This document shows positions 1 through 9,027 of a stretch of DNA of 64,000 nt, one piece after another (the stretch's first letter is position 1; each line of letters begins with the position of its first letter). The DNA is from JAEUIE01 sp046350055. Its GTDB lineage: Bacteria > Planctomycetota > Planctomycetia > Gemmatales > HRBIN36. The DNA lies in assembly GCA_046350055.1 (NCBI GenBank), contig JAXMBC010000001.1, forward strand, positions 3,658,001 to 3,722,000. Reading direction: 5' to 3'. The position numbers were made by a program, and so were the translations under genes. The notes beneath the pieces were generated by a model. It had not been told where the DNA came from and searched no databases. It was given only the letters and a program-made list of their open reading frames with translations.

Positions 1-198
1 ACGATAGTGAGCAAGATGAGCAATCAGATCTTTAACATAAGGGGCTTTGGTATCAAGTTCGTGTTGGAATATCGCCTCTGCCTCAGCAAGTTCATGTGCG
101 ATAGGCTGGTAATAAAAGCTGTCTGGCCGCCATTCCGCTGGCCGGTTCTCCTGCCCACGAGGCACCGGAGGATGCACAGTCGCTGTGGGCATGCTCAT
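1..198 (-). CDS. polyprenyl diphosphate synthase, N-terminal part (runs off left edge)
   Basis: Reading the minus strand from an ATG at 198 gives 66 uninterrupted codons to the window edge. The last part reads ELDTKAPYVKDLIAHLAHYR, which matches the N-terminus of trans-isoprenyl diphosphate synthases (octaprenyl or geranylgeranyl type), where the next residues are normally G-K-R-L-R-P. The family condenses isopentenyl diphosphate onto allylic diphosphates to make quinone or carotenoid side chains. The aspartate-rich catalytic motifs lie outside the window, so chain length and activity cannot be judged. A second in-frame ATG at 192 is an alternative start. It is divergent from acpP. A UbiA-family prenyltransferase at 9.7 kb would use this kind of product, though that link is inference. 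Confidence 0.8.
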   Translation of the reverse strand, partial: MSMPTATVHPPVPRGQENRPAEWRPDSFYYQPIAHELAEAEAIFQHELDTKAPYVKDLIAHLAHYR

Positions 199-219
199 GC
201 GATATTCCCTTGGTTCGCA

Positions 220-241
220 ACTTTCAGATTACATTGAAAGT
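220..241. promoter_or_regulatory. 7-8-7 inverted repeat upstream of the polyprenyl synthase start
   Basis: ACTTTCA (220-226) and TGAAAGT (235-241) are perfect inverted copies separated by 8 nt. The element lies 22 nt upstream of the minus-strand ATG at 198, a position where an operator or promoter element is plausible. The function is inference. The rest of the 348-nt gap 199-546 holds a possible acpP promoter and no other gene I can support. Confidence 0.3.
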
Positions 242-297
242 TTACTGCACTGCGTTGGATCAGTCAAGGGTGTTGCCCCATTGTGATTCGTTGCAAC

Positions 298-326
298 TTG
301 CCACAGAAAGTTGGCTTGGGTGCAAT
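298..326 (+). promoter_or_regulatory. possible sigma-70 promoter for acpP
   Basis: TTGCCA (298-303) and TGCAAT (321-326) are separated by 17 nt, with one and two mismatches to the consensus boxes. They lie about 220 nt ahead of the acpP ATG, so the leader would be long. This is pattern matching only. Confidence 0.3.
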
Positions 327-546
327 ACTTTATCAAAGAAAACTGCTCGTTTGCACTTCGCCCATTTTCACCAGAATCTCAGGAGAGGTAGACAAATCCA
401 CCCCGTACGGGTATATCATGCTTGAAACCTTCATTGGCATGAAGGATGCACGCTTGTGCTCCCATGCGAGTGTCGGTCAGGCTAGCGAATTGTATGCCGA
501 GCCGCCTGTCTCCGCAGGCCTTTCATTCGAAACAGAGGAGTATTCC

Positions 547-798
547 ATGGCCGACACGAACATCGAATCGCGGGTCATCGAGATCGTCAGCGAACAGATG
601 GGCGTCAGCAAAGACCAAGTCAAGCGGGAAACCGAATTCCAGAAGGACCTCAACGCTGATTCGCTCGACGTTGTCGAACTAGTCATGGAACTGGAAGAAG
701 AATTCGAAATTACCATCCCCGAAGATGCCCAGGATAAGATCAAGACCGTAGGCGCTGCCGTCGATTTCATCGACGCTGAACTTAAGAAGAAGAGCTAG
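547..798 (+). CDS. acpP: acyl carrier protein
   Basis: An 83-residue acidic protein that carries the growing acyl chain on a phosphopantetheine arm during fatty acid synthesis. The attachment serine is S39 in the NADSLDVVELVMELEEEF motif, and length and helix pattern match the family. The ATG at 547 is chosen because an AGAGGAG ribosome-binding site precedes it and ACPs start at this point. The reading frame is open upstream to 283, but that extension has no ACP similarity. fabF follows on the same strand after 192 nt, and a terminator hairpin lies between them, so the two need not be a simple operon. Confidence 0.97.
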   Translation: MADTNIESRVIEIVSEQMGVSKDQVKRETEFQKDLNADSLDVVELVMELEEEFEITIPEDAQDKIKTVGAAVDFIDAELKKKS

Positions 799-823
799 CG
801 ACTTGGGTCATTTACACTTGGAG

Positions 824-854
824 GCAGCGGAGCTGATGCTTCCGCTGCTTTTTT
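824..854 (+). terminator. intrinsic terminator after acpP
   Basis: GCAGCGGA (824-831) pairs perfectly with TCCGCTGC (841-848) and is followed by a run of six T. It would end or attenuate transcription between acpP and fabF. Confidence 0.75.
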
Positions 855-990
855 GTTAATTATCAGCTAACACCCGACAGCGCGAGTGAAGTTCTTGCAG
901 ACATCACTCACGCTGGCATCCAAAAACCGTAAGTCTTCCTCCCCGTGCTGGCAGCTGATGGCTGACAGCTGAGAGCTTTGAGATAGAACC

Positions 991-2274
991 ATGTCACGAC
1001 GACGCGTAGTGCTGACCGGTCTTGGAACCATCAATCCTCTCGGCCGGACTGTTCCCACGTTTTGGGACAATCTGCTGGCTGGCAAAAGTGGCATTGGTCC
1101 ATGGACGCTTTTTGACGTAACAAATTACAAAGTCAAGTTCGGTGGTGAGATACGTAACTACCAGCCTAATCCCCAGATTATGGATAAGCGCCTGCAGAGA
1201 CGCATGGATCGTTACTCGCAATTCGCGCTAGAGGCGACTTACGAGGCCATTTTGGATAGCGGATTGCAACTGACCAAAGTGGAAGATAAAGAGAGTGAAA
1301 ATGCTTTTCATGTCGCAGACTACGATCCGTTCCGCATGGGTGTGATCCTGGGAAGTGGTATTGGTGGTCTCAATGAATATGAAGAGCAGCACGAAATCCT
1401 TCTGACCAAGGGGCCCACTCGTGTCAGTCCATTTGTGATCCCCAAGTTGATGGTGAATTCAGCGGCGGGGCAGATCAGCATCTATTACGGCATGCGTGGA
1501 CAGAACTTCGCCGTTGCTACAGCTTGTGCCTCCGCAGCCAATGCCATCGGCAGCGCTATGCGGGCTATTCAGCACGACGAAGCCGACCTGATCATTACCG
1601 GTGGTAGTGAGGCAGCCATGACACGCATGGGTCTATCGGGTTTTATTCAGTGCATGGCGTTATCCACACGCAACGATGCTCCTGAAAAAGCCTGTCGCCC
1701 CTGGGACAAAGATCGCGATGGCTTTGTACTGAGTGAAGGGGCCGGCATGGTGGTAATTGAAGAATATGAACATGCGAAAAAGCGCGGTGCGAAGATTTAT
1801 GGTGAACTGGTGGGTTATGGCGCAACAGGTGATGCCTTTAACATCACTGCTCCTTGCCCCGATGGCAGCGGAGCCGCCAAGGCAGTGGAACTTGCATTGA
1901 AAGACGCCAGACTGAACGTCGATCAGGTAGACTACGTCAATGCTCACGCCACCAGCACACCCCTGGGTGATCTCGGTGAGACTACTGCAATCAAAAGTGT
2001 CCTGGGTGCCCACGCCAGGAAAGTTGCCGTGAACGCCACCAAGAGCATGACGGGGCATACCCTGGGAGCCAGTGGCGGGTTGGCTCTAATCGTCTGTGCG
2101 TTGTCGATGAAGAATAGTAAATTGCATCCGACCATCAATCTAGACAATCCAAGTGAGGGTTGCGACCTCGACTATGTGCCCAGGGAGGCACGCGATCGTA
2201 AGGTCAATGTGGCCTTACTGAACAGCTTCGGCTTTGGCGGGCATAACGCCTGCCTGGTTCTGAAAGCAATTTAG
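991..2274 (+). CDS. fabF: beta-ketoacyl-ACP synthase II
   Basis: A 427-residue condensing enzyme of fatty acid elongation. It joins malonyl-ACP to the acyl chain with loss of CO2. The catalytic triad is visible: C179 in ATACASAANAIGSAM, H319 in VNAHATSTPLGD and H356 in KSMTGHTLGASGG, with the conserved K351. The C-terminal GFGGHN loop (LNSFGFGGHNACLVL) is also present. Length is slightly above the usual 410-415 because of a small insert near residues 95-112. The start follows a weak GAG-type ribosome-binding site. It lies downstream of acpP, a common pairing, but a terminator separates them. Confidence 0.97.
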   Translation: MSRRRVVLTGLGTINPLGRTVPTFWDNLLAGKSGIGPWTLFDVTNYKVKFGGEIRNYQPNPQIMDKRLQRRMDRYSQFALEATYEAILDSGLQLTKVEDKESENAFHVADYDPFRMGVILGSGIGGLNEYEEQHEILLTKGPTRVSPFVIPKLMVNSAAGQISIYYGMRGQNFAVATACASAANAIGSAMRAIQHDEADLIITGGSEAAMTRMGLSGFIQCMALSTRNDAPEKACRPWDKDRDGFVLSEGAGMVVIEEYEHAKKRGAKIYGELVGYGATGDAFNITAPCPDGSGAAKAVELALKDARLNVDQVDYVNAHATSTPLGDLGETTAIKSVLGAHARKVAVNATKSMTGHTLGASGGLALIVCALSMKNSKLHPTINLDNPSEGCDLDYVPREARDRKVNVALLNSFGFGGHNACLVLKAI

Positions 2275-2298
2275 TTCGACTGATATTTTGGAGTTGGG

Positions 2299-2320
2299 CT
2301 GCGAACATTCGTGTTCGCAG
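2299..2320. other. hairpin with TTCG tetraloop after fabF
   Basis: CTGCGAACA (2299-2307) and TGTTCGCAG (2312-2320) form a perfect 9-bp stem closed by TTCG, 25 nt after the fabF stop. There is no T-run after it, so it resembles an RNA-stabilising hairpin or a weak terminator. Confidence 0.5.
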
Positions 2321-2414
2321 GCTGCACTGTTGCGCAATTGATAAATGACCTTGCGTCTCACACCTCATGGAGCATAATCAAGGCTGTCTCCTCTGATCGG
2401 GAAGGATTCACTCC

Positions 2415-5400
2415 ATGCGAACGCACATGCTCCTTGCTATCGCTCTTGTGATTGGGTGCTTGCTTGTGGGGTGTCAGCGTTCTACACCTTCCCCGACGAT
2501 TGCGACTTCTCCACAAACATCAACAGCACCAGCAAAGGATACAGATTCAGCAACAGTGTCACTGTTGACTAGTAATGCTGATGCTGAATATCAGAGTGCT
2601 TTGCTGGAGTCACTCGATGCCATTCATGATCGTCGTTACAGCGATGCACTGATATCCTTGCAAGCCGCCCAGACCGTCAAAGATACCGAGGTTGTTCGTC
2701 AGCAAATCGATAAAGTGCAAGGCCTGCAGCTTCAACAGGAGTCATTCGATCGCACTATCGCTGAGATTCAAGCTGTTATTGATCAGGGGCAGGGGGAGTT
2801 GGCATCTCAACTCGTGGTACTGGCATTGGGACAGTTTCAGCAGGAGCCTGAAGCAGGTAAACTGGCTGCTCTTAAACGGTTGGCAGATGCCTTACAACAG
2901 GCTGCAAAATCTGACATTCTGCCTCTTTTCATGCGGTATCGTTCCGAAGCTGATGCAGCAGTGAAGGAGAACAACCTGCGTGCAGCAGTATTGGCTCTTG
3001 AGCAAGCTGTTGTTCTCAAGCCTGATGGATCACTTCAGCAACAGCTGACACAGTTGCGTGATAAGCTCAACAAGTATGATGTAGCTTGCGAAAAAGCTCG
3101 CGAATTGAGAAAGGACACCAACAGTCTGGAAGAAGCAATCGCTGCATTGCAAGAGGCTGGCTCACACTGGGATACGCTGACGGTCCGGCAGGAACTGGCA
3201 GATCTGCAACTGGCACTCGACCAGCGTCGTGAACGGTTGGCTATCTCTCCCTTTGCTGTGCATGGCGATGCACAGCTCAGTAGTTACTGCGACTCATTCG
3301 TTGATGAGTTATTACCTCATTTCAGAAAGCGCTACGACCTGGTGGAGCGGGGCTTAGCTAATCGACTGCTGGAAGAGTCAAAAGTGGATGCCAACGATAT
3401 CCTCCTCAGCGAACAAGGTAGAGCTGATTTGAGTAAATTGGCTAAGGCTCGATACATTGTTGTCGGCAGCATTTCATCTCTTGCTGGTGTGACTGTTCAT
3501 GCCCGCCTCATTGATCTCCGAACAGGACTCATCGTTCAGACTGCCAAAGTAACGGGGTCGAGCACAAACGAAGTGAGCAAGAAATTGAGCGTTCTGGCAG
3601 CACAATTGCTGATGACGGATGATGAAAAGCTGGCATATGATCTTCGTCAGGCTGAGCGGGATACGGCTGTTGCACCAATGGCTGCGATAACACCTCCCTC
3701 CGAACTACCGAGTTACAATCCCCAGTCACTACCACAGCCGATTCAGTTTTCCACAGCAAGGTTGCCTTCTTTCGGAAGTATTACAGTGGAGGACTATGAT
3801 CGCTTACCAGTGATGCAGCCAGATGGCAATACTGCCCTGGCCCCAGCGTTCCTGGAGCAGGAACGTCCATTGCGCCAGCGATTGCTAGGCATACAGTTGG
3901 AACTCGGCGACAACCACTTTCGGCGTGGGCAATATCGGGATGCATATCTGCGTTACCAAATGGCACGGGAACTCGATCCTGCCAGTCTTGATATTTTGGG
4001 CAGGCTATCATTGTGTCAGCAGTATCTTCCACCAGTACAGGTTGATCAGCAAGCACGGAAGGCACGGCTTGCCATTTTACCATTCTATGTTGCGGCTTCT
4101 CCTCAAACGATTTCGCCGGCTTGTTCCGCGTGGACACCGGCCAATCTCGTCCCCTATTTTGCCAGTGCCTATGACGTAATTGATCCAGATGAAGTGCACT
4201 GGATGATGAGCCGTCTGGGTGTCAGTATGGGCGATATAGTGCGTGATGTTTCCATTCGTCGCTGGTTGGGACGGGCTGTCGGAGTACGCTATTTCGTGCT
4301 TGGTCGCTTGCAGCCTTTACAGGGAATTGCTGTTACCACAGTGATGCTGGATGTGGAACAAGGCTGGGAAACTGGGCGAGCTCAGGTTGTCGTTCAGAAT
4401 CTGTACGAACTTAAGTACCGCCTGAATGAGCTAGCCAGGTTGACGATGATGAGTCCTGCAGAACGAGCACGTCTGGAGCGGGACTCTGCGCTTTATGAGG
4501 CTGAGTGGCAACGTGCTCTCGAAGCTGACCGGCGCGGACAGTTTCAGTTGGCTCTTGATCTTGGCAAAGCCCTCAAAAGTAAACATCCGTTTAGTATTCG
4601 CGTGAATGTGTTACTGAGCAAATGCGAGGAAAACGCCCGTCATGCCGCCTGGCAACAGGCAAGACAGCAGGAGCAACTCAAGCAGCATCTCCTTGCCGAA
4701 GCAGTACAGCGCCGTCAAGCCGAACTTCTGCTGACGGCGGAACGCTTAAGAGAACAGGCGGCTCGCCAGGCTGCACAGATTGCAGAAGTTGAACGGCGTC
4801 GACAACAAGACCTGGCTGTGCAACAAATGCTCTCCCAGGCACGCATCGCTATCCAGGTGAAGAATTTCAGTGTTGCAGTCCAACTTTTCGAAGGCGCTTG
4901 TGCCATGCGACCAGCCGATGAATCTCTTCAACGAGAGTCGGCAGCATTAAGGGCGCAATTGGAACGAGACCGACGCTTAATGTTTCTGGCTCAGCAGGCT
5001 CAAGCCGAGGAAGCCCGACGTCGACAATGGACCTTGGATATGAGCACCACTCGTCAGCTTTGGACGAGAGAACGAGAGCAATTCCAGTTGTCTCTTCAAC
5101 CAGTGTTTCATCAGCAACAACAGTTGGATCAAAGTAACTACACCCGTTTGCTTGATCAGGCCCAACGTCTGAAAGCACAGGGGCGGTTGGATGAGGCTGC
5201 ATATTCATTGCAACTTGCGAAACGCTTGCATCCCACGGAAGACGTCGAAAGGCTGTTGACAGACACTTTATTGCTGCAGGCACGTCAACAAGCTAAGGCT
5301 GAGGATGCAGCGAGGTTGGCAGAGTTAGAAAGGCGACTGGCACAGGAAACTATCCGGCGCAAGCAGGCAGAAGATACTGCACGCAATAACTGGAAGCTCT

Positions 5401-7340
5401 ACCAGACAGCTTTGCAACTGGCTCAGGAAGCTGAACGGAGCAAAAACTACTCAGCAGCTCAATTACGATATCAGGAAGCCGGTAAGCTGTTCCAGACGGA
5501 AACGGTAGTCAATGGACTTCGTGGTGTTCAACTTGCCCAGGCTGAAGAAGCCCGGCTGCTTAAAGCACAGAAGGAGGCAGCAACCCAACAGAAGACATGG
5601 AAACAGGAAGGGGATCGTGTCCTGAAACTGAGTCAGGAAGCTGAAAAGTCAGGCAAGTATGACACAGCTATATCAGCACTCAGAAAGTGCAGGGAAACTG
5701 ATCCTGGAAATATCGAGCTAACCGTTGCTCTCAATAAACTGGAGCTAGCTCGCATCAAGTCTATGGAAGTTAAGCAAAGTTCTGCGGCACGTGATCAGGC
5801 CTCTCAGGTAAAGTCGTATCTGGCTCAAGCCCAAGCTCGAGCCAAGGCAAAACAGTTTGAAGCAGCATTTGCACTAGTCGAGGCGGCAGAGAAGCTGATG
5901 CCGGACGATTCGCAGATAAAAGCACAGCGAGAGAGCATCAACAAACTCAAACAGGCAGATATTGAAGCATTAGCGATCATCAGGAAAAAAGAGGAGGACA
6001 CCAGGCGACTGGCTCACGAAAAGATTCAGCAGGAAGAGAAAGCCAAGGAGCAGGCAGCAAAGGCACGTAAACAGGCTGAGGTTGCTCTGGCAGGTGGAGA
6101 TTGGAAAACTGCAGAAGCAGCACTAGCCACAATGAAACGACTGGCTCCTAGCGATCCTGCATTCCTGAAACTGAGTCAGGAACTGGCTGCTGCACAAAGT
6201 CAGGCAGCTCGTGCCAAAAGCCAACAAGATATCAGGGCGAAACTGGAAGCAGAGGCACAGGTACGTCAAGTTGCCATGAATCAGAAGAATACTGGTAAAC
6301 TCGGTGAGATATTGAAGAATGCTCAGACTTCTCTTCAGAAGAAGGACTTTGCGACAGCTGAAAAACTACTGGGGGAAGCACTGGCTCTTGATGGCACCAA
6401 CCTGGCAGTAGGCCGATTACAACGGGAACTGCAGGTGGCTCGTCAGGCTGAGGACAGAGCCAGATCTGCCATGTCAGCTTCTGATCGCAAGAAACAGGAA
6501 GAAGAGCATCGCAAGAAAAAGGAACAATTTACCAAAGTAATGAAGGAGGGAAAGGAAGCACTAGCTGAGGAAGATCTCGATAAAGCGATGAAGCTGTTTA
6601 CGGAAGCTCGCAGGCTAAATCCCGACGATGCCGATGCTGCACTTTACCTGGGTATGGCTCGTCGCGATATCGACCGGGCAAATGCTGAAAAAGAAGCTGC
6701 TCGGCAGGCAGTAGAGGAAGAGAAGCGACGGCAGGCAGCAGAAGCCAAGGCTGAGATGAGCAAGAAGAACAAGGCGGATGCAGAAATACGGCAGAAGTTG
6801 GCCATGGACGAAGAAGCCCGTAAACAAGCGGAACTTCTGAAAACAATGAACCAGCAACAGTTTGATACTGCCCTCAGTCAGGGTAAGCAACTTCTCACAG
6901 CTCGCAAATATGAGGAGGCCCTCACAGCATTCCAGAAGGCACAACAACTCCAGCCGACGAACAAGACGGTGGCTGAATTAATAGCACAAGCCAATCGAAT
7001 GAAGGCAGAAGCTTTCAAACAGATGCCACCTGTTAAGGAGCAACCTCAGACGCCTTCTGTGGCACAACTGGTGGCACAAGCCTCGATGCTTCAGAAACAG
7101 CAAAAATGGGAAGAGGCACTCAAGCTGTATCAACAGGTATTGCTACTAAATCCAAACGATGCTGCTGGCAAGGCTGGTGTGAGATTATGCGAGTTTCAGG
7201 CAAACTTCGAAGCAGGCCGCGCGGCTTTGGCTAAAAAGGACAAAGATGCAGCTATCAGGGCCTTGGAGGCAGCATTGAAAGTGGTTCCAGGGCACCAGGA
7301 AGCGCAGAAGCTGCTAAAACAAGCAAGGGAATTGAAGTAA
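2415..7340 (+). CDS. giant TPR/coiled-coil lipoprotein with two CsgG-like domains
   Basis: A 1641-residue protein with a lipoprotein signal (LLVGC, lipidated C20), so probably tethered in the periplasm or outer membrane. Two regions, about residues 272-400 and 550-680, start with LAISPFAV and LAILPFYV. Each continues with a pattern like the nucleotide-binding-like fold of CsgG/FlgO/TolB-type proteins (a conserved ISPF/ILPF strand, later YIVVGSIS or YFVLGRLQ). From about residue 690 to the end there are at least twelve TPR-like units (for example KYEEALTAFQKAQQLQP and KWEEALKLYQQVLLLNP). They are separated by Ala/Gln/Glu/Lys-rich helical stretches likely to form coiled coils. It stands alone, convergent with the next gene with only 4 nt between stops. 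The start has a GGAAGGA-type ribosome-binding site. Function is unknown; a scaffold role is inference. Confidence 0.85.
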   Translation: MRTHMLLAIALVIGCLLVGCQRSTPSPTIATSPQTSTAPAKDTDSATVSLLTSNADAEYQSALLESLDAIHDRRYSDALISLQAAQTVKDTEVVRQQIDKVQGLQLQQESFDRTIAEIQAVIDQGQGELASQLVVLALGQFQQEPEAGKLAALKRLADALQQAAKSDILPLFMRYRSEADAAVKENNLRAAVLALEQAVVLKPDGSLQQQLTQLRDKLNKYDVACEKARELRKDTNSLEEAIAALQEAGSHWDTLTVRQELADLQLALDQRRERLAISPFAVHGDAQLSSYCDSFVDELLPHFRKRYDLVERGLANRLLEESKVDANDILLSEQGRADLSKLAKARYIVVGSISSLAGVTVHARLIDLRTGLIVQTAKVTGSSTNEVSKKLSVLAAQLLMTDDEKLAYDLRQAERDTAVAPMAAITPPSELPSYNPQSLPQPIQFSTARLPSFGSITVEDYDRLPVMQPDGNTALAPAFLEQERPLRQRLLGIQLELGDNHFRRGQYRDAYLRYQMARELDPASLDILGRLSLCQQYLPPVQVDQQARKARLAILPFYVAASPQTISPACSAWTPANLVPYFASAYDVIDPDEVHWMMSRLGVSMGDIVRDVSIRRWLGRAVGVRYFVLGRLQPLQGIAVTTVMLDVEQGWETGRAQVVVQNLYELKYRLNELARLTMMSPAERARLERDSALYEAEWQRALEADRRGQFQLALDLGKALKSKHPFSIRVNVLLSKCEENARHAAWQQARQQEQLKQHLLAEAVQRRQAELLLTAERLREQAARQAAQIAEVERRRQQDLAVQQMLSQARIAIQVKNFSVAVQLFEGACAMRPADESLQRESAALRAQLERDRRLMFLAQQAQAEEARRRQWTLDMSTTRQLWTREREQFQLSLQPVFHQQQQLDQSNYTRLLDQAQRLKAQGRLDEAAYSLQLAKRLHPTEDVERLLTDTLLLQARQQAKAEDAARLAELERRLAQETIRRKQAEDTARNNWKLYQTALQLAQEAERSKNYSAAQLRYQEAGKLFQTETVVNGLRGVQLAQAEEARLLKAQKEAATQQKTWKQEGDRVLKLSQEAEKSGKYDTAISALRKCRETDPGNIELTVALNKLELARIKSMEVKQSSAARDQASQVKSYLAQAQARAKAKQFEAAFALVEAAEKLMPDDSQIKAQRESINKLKQADIEALAIIRKKEEDTRRLAHEKIQQEEKAKEQAAKARKQAEVALAGGDWKTAEAALATMKRLAPSDPAFLKLSQELAAAQSQAARAKSQQDIRAKLEAEAQVRQVAMNQKNTGKLGEILKNAQTSLQKKDFATAEKLLGEALALDGTNLAVGRLQRELQVARQAEDRARSAMSASDRKKQEEEHRKKKEQFTKVMKEGKEALAEEDLDKAMKLFTEARRLNPDDADAALYLGMARRDIDRANAEKEAARQAVEEEKRRQAAEAKAEMSKKNKADAEIRQKLAMDEEARKQAELLKTMNQQQFDTALSQGKQLLTARKYEEALTAFQKAQQLQPTNKTVAELIAQANRMKAEAFKQMPPVKEQPQTPSVAQLVAQASMLQKQQKWEEALKLYQQVLLLNPNDAAGKAGVRLCEFQANFEAGRAALAKKDKDAAIRALEAALKVVPGHQEAQKLLKQARELK

Positions 7341-7344
7341 TTGA

Positions 7345-8946
7345 CTATTCTTGAAAAGAAGAATCATTCGCTGCGTATGGATCAGAAGGTTTCTCAACCT
7401 TCGCTACCGGAATAGCTGGTTGGTGTCGATGAAGTTCCAGCAATGCCTGGAAAGCAAAATAGCCTGAGTAAAAGTTGCGAGCACTACACTTTTCAGTCAT
7501 CACGGGCTTGGGCTTGCCTCGCTGGTAAAGAGTGAAGTTACCGTCCTGCATGTTATGTCCAGATACCTGGTTAAAGCTCAGGGTTTGTTCTGGTTGTCTG
7601 CCAAACATGGTTGATGCCTTGTAGCGAATGCCCTGTAGTTCCAGAGTCATATTCTCAGTCCAAATTGTGGGCCGCCCTGCTTTCACTTCTTCGAATAGTC
7701 GTGTACCAATGATACAGGCAATCTCGTCACGCATCTCATCCAGAGAATGATCCACATTTTTAATACTGGTGCCGTAAACAATCCTGGGTTTGTTCACCTC
7801 AGTCCGCGGAAAGAATGACAAGGCAATATTCGTGCCTACGTAGCTGCCTTTGTGATAATGCTTGGTGGCAGCATAACTGAAGGCGTCCAGTTCGCTATAC
7901 AGCAACTGTTTCTCGCCGAAGAAGCCTTTGTGGTACACACCATGGAGATGACATCGGAAGAGTTGCTTGAAAATAGCCACGATAGCAAGAAAGAATACCA
8001 CGGCGCCTGTCCAAAGGATGGCGGTAACGATGATGAGTACATGTTGATCATTCTTCTTGCCCCAGCCGAACAGAAAAGATGCCAGGGTTATTCCGCCTAT
8101 GATCAGGAACAGAATAGCTAACGTCAGGAGCAGGTATCCGAGCGAACGATTTCCCCGACGTTCGAAAATGATGCGTCCCAGTTGACTCGTTGATTCGTGC
8201 TTAGCGTCATCAGGGCGCTTGCTCAGTTCTTCTTGCAGTAGTATGGAAAGCAGATGAGCGTTGGCTGCATGGAGAGGCAGGGAGGCAAATGCTTCATCTT
8301 CTCCCCGTTTCCAGAGCTTTAGTTTGTCATCCACACACATGGTGGCAACTATGTCTGAGAGTGGCGTTTCACTCTCTTCCGTGTCGGGATGGCGAAGCAG
8401 CAGCGTTTTGCTGGTCAATTCCCAGCCTTCTCCCAGGATGCTCAAGTTCTTCTGGCGATCATCATCAGCGCGTTGTTTCAGCAGACGGACAACGCGTTCG
8501 ACAAATGGCTGTAGCCGATCTGCTTCAGATAGTTTTATCGTGTTCTTCATCTCGATCAGTTCAGGTTTGTCCTGATGCGAAACTACCCAGACCCGAAAGG
8601 TGCACGTTCTGGAAACGTGATTTCCATTGCTGAAGTTGTCCTTGACCTGCAAGGCAACGCTGACGATGTCGTCGTCATCAAAGGTACGCTCGCCGATATT
8701 ATCGGTCACTGTGAACTTAGACGGGTGCAAGGTCAGCCACATGAGTTGCTTGACCCGGTTCGCTTCCATGTAAAATGCAGCCATGAAACAGCCCAGACCG
8801 ATAATGGCAACGACGCCTCCAAACCAAATGCCATTTGGGATGGCTGCAAGAGCAACGCCTCCCGCAAGAAAGAGCACGCCTATGAATCCCGTAAGATAGG
8901 CAGGCCACTTGGACAGGTGCGACCGAATCAGAATGCGAGAGTCCAT
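7345..8946 (-). CDS. membrane protein with duplicated two-TM plus PH-like layout
   Basis: A 533-residue protein not recognised by family. It has two pairs of membrane helices at about residues 17-36 and 40-60, and 268-293 and 302-328. Each pair is followed by a beta-rich soluble part that begins similarly (LTLHPSKFTVTD after the first pair, CHLHGVYHKGFF after the second). This resembles the layout of bacterial PH-domain membrane proteins (YdbS/bPH type), duplicated within one chain; the assignment is inference. The frame stays open upstream to 9219, but the added 91 residues look non-coding and overlap the divergent gene, so the ATG at 8946 is preferred. The stop lies 4 nt from the stop of the giant lipoprotein gene. 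Confidence 0.75.
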   Translation of the reverse strand: MDSRILIRSHLSKWPAYLTGFIGVLFLAGGVALAAIPNGIWFGGVVAIIGLGCFMAAFYMEANRVKQLMWLTLHPSKFTVTDNIGERTFDDDDIVSVALQVKDNFSNGNHVSRTCTFRVWVVSHQDKPELIEMKNTIKLSEADRLQPFVERVVRLLKQRADDDRQKNLSILGEGWELTSKTLLLRHPDTEESETPLSDIVATMCVDDKLKLWKRGEDEAFASLPLHAANAHLLSILLQEELSKRPDDAKHESTSQLGRIIFERRGNRSLGYLLLTLAILFLIIGGITLASFLFGWGKKNDQHVLIIVTAILWTGAVVFFLAIVAIFKQLFRCHLHGVYHKGFFGEKQLLYSELDAFSYAATKHYHKGSYVGTNIALSFFPRTEVNKPRIVYGTSIKNVDHSLDEMRDEIACIIGTRLFEEVKAGRPTIWTENMTLELQGIRYKASTMFGRQPEQTLSFNQVSGHNMQDGNFTLYQRGKPKPVMTEKCSARNFYSGYFAFQALLELHRHQPAIPVAKVEKPSDPYAANDSSFQE

Positions 8947-9027
8947 GATTACTTCATGTGGAAATAGATAAGTGTGATTATCATATAGGTGTGCGTAAGG
9001 AACGATGTGAAGAGTGGAGTGTCGCCC

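Noticed and set aside
283..546. 88-residue N-terminal extension of ACP
   Set aside because: ACPs begin at MADTNIES and a ribosome-binding site precedes the ATG at 547; the upstream part has no similarity to anything expected.
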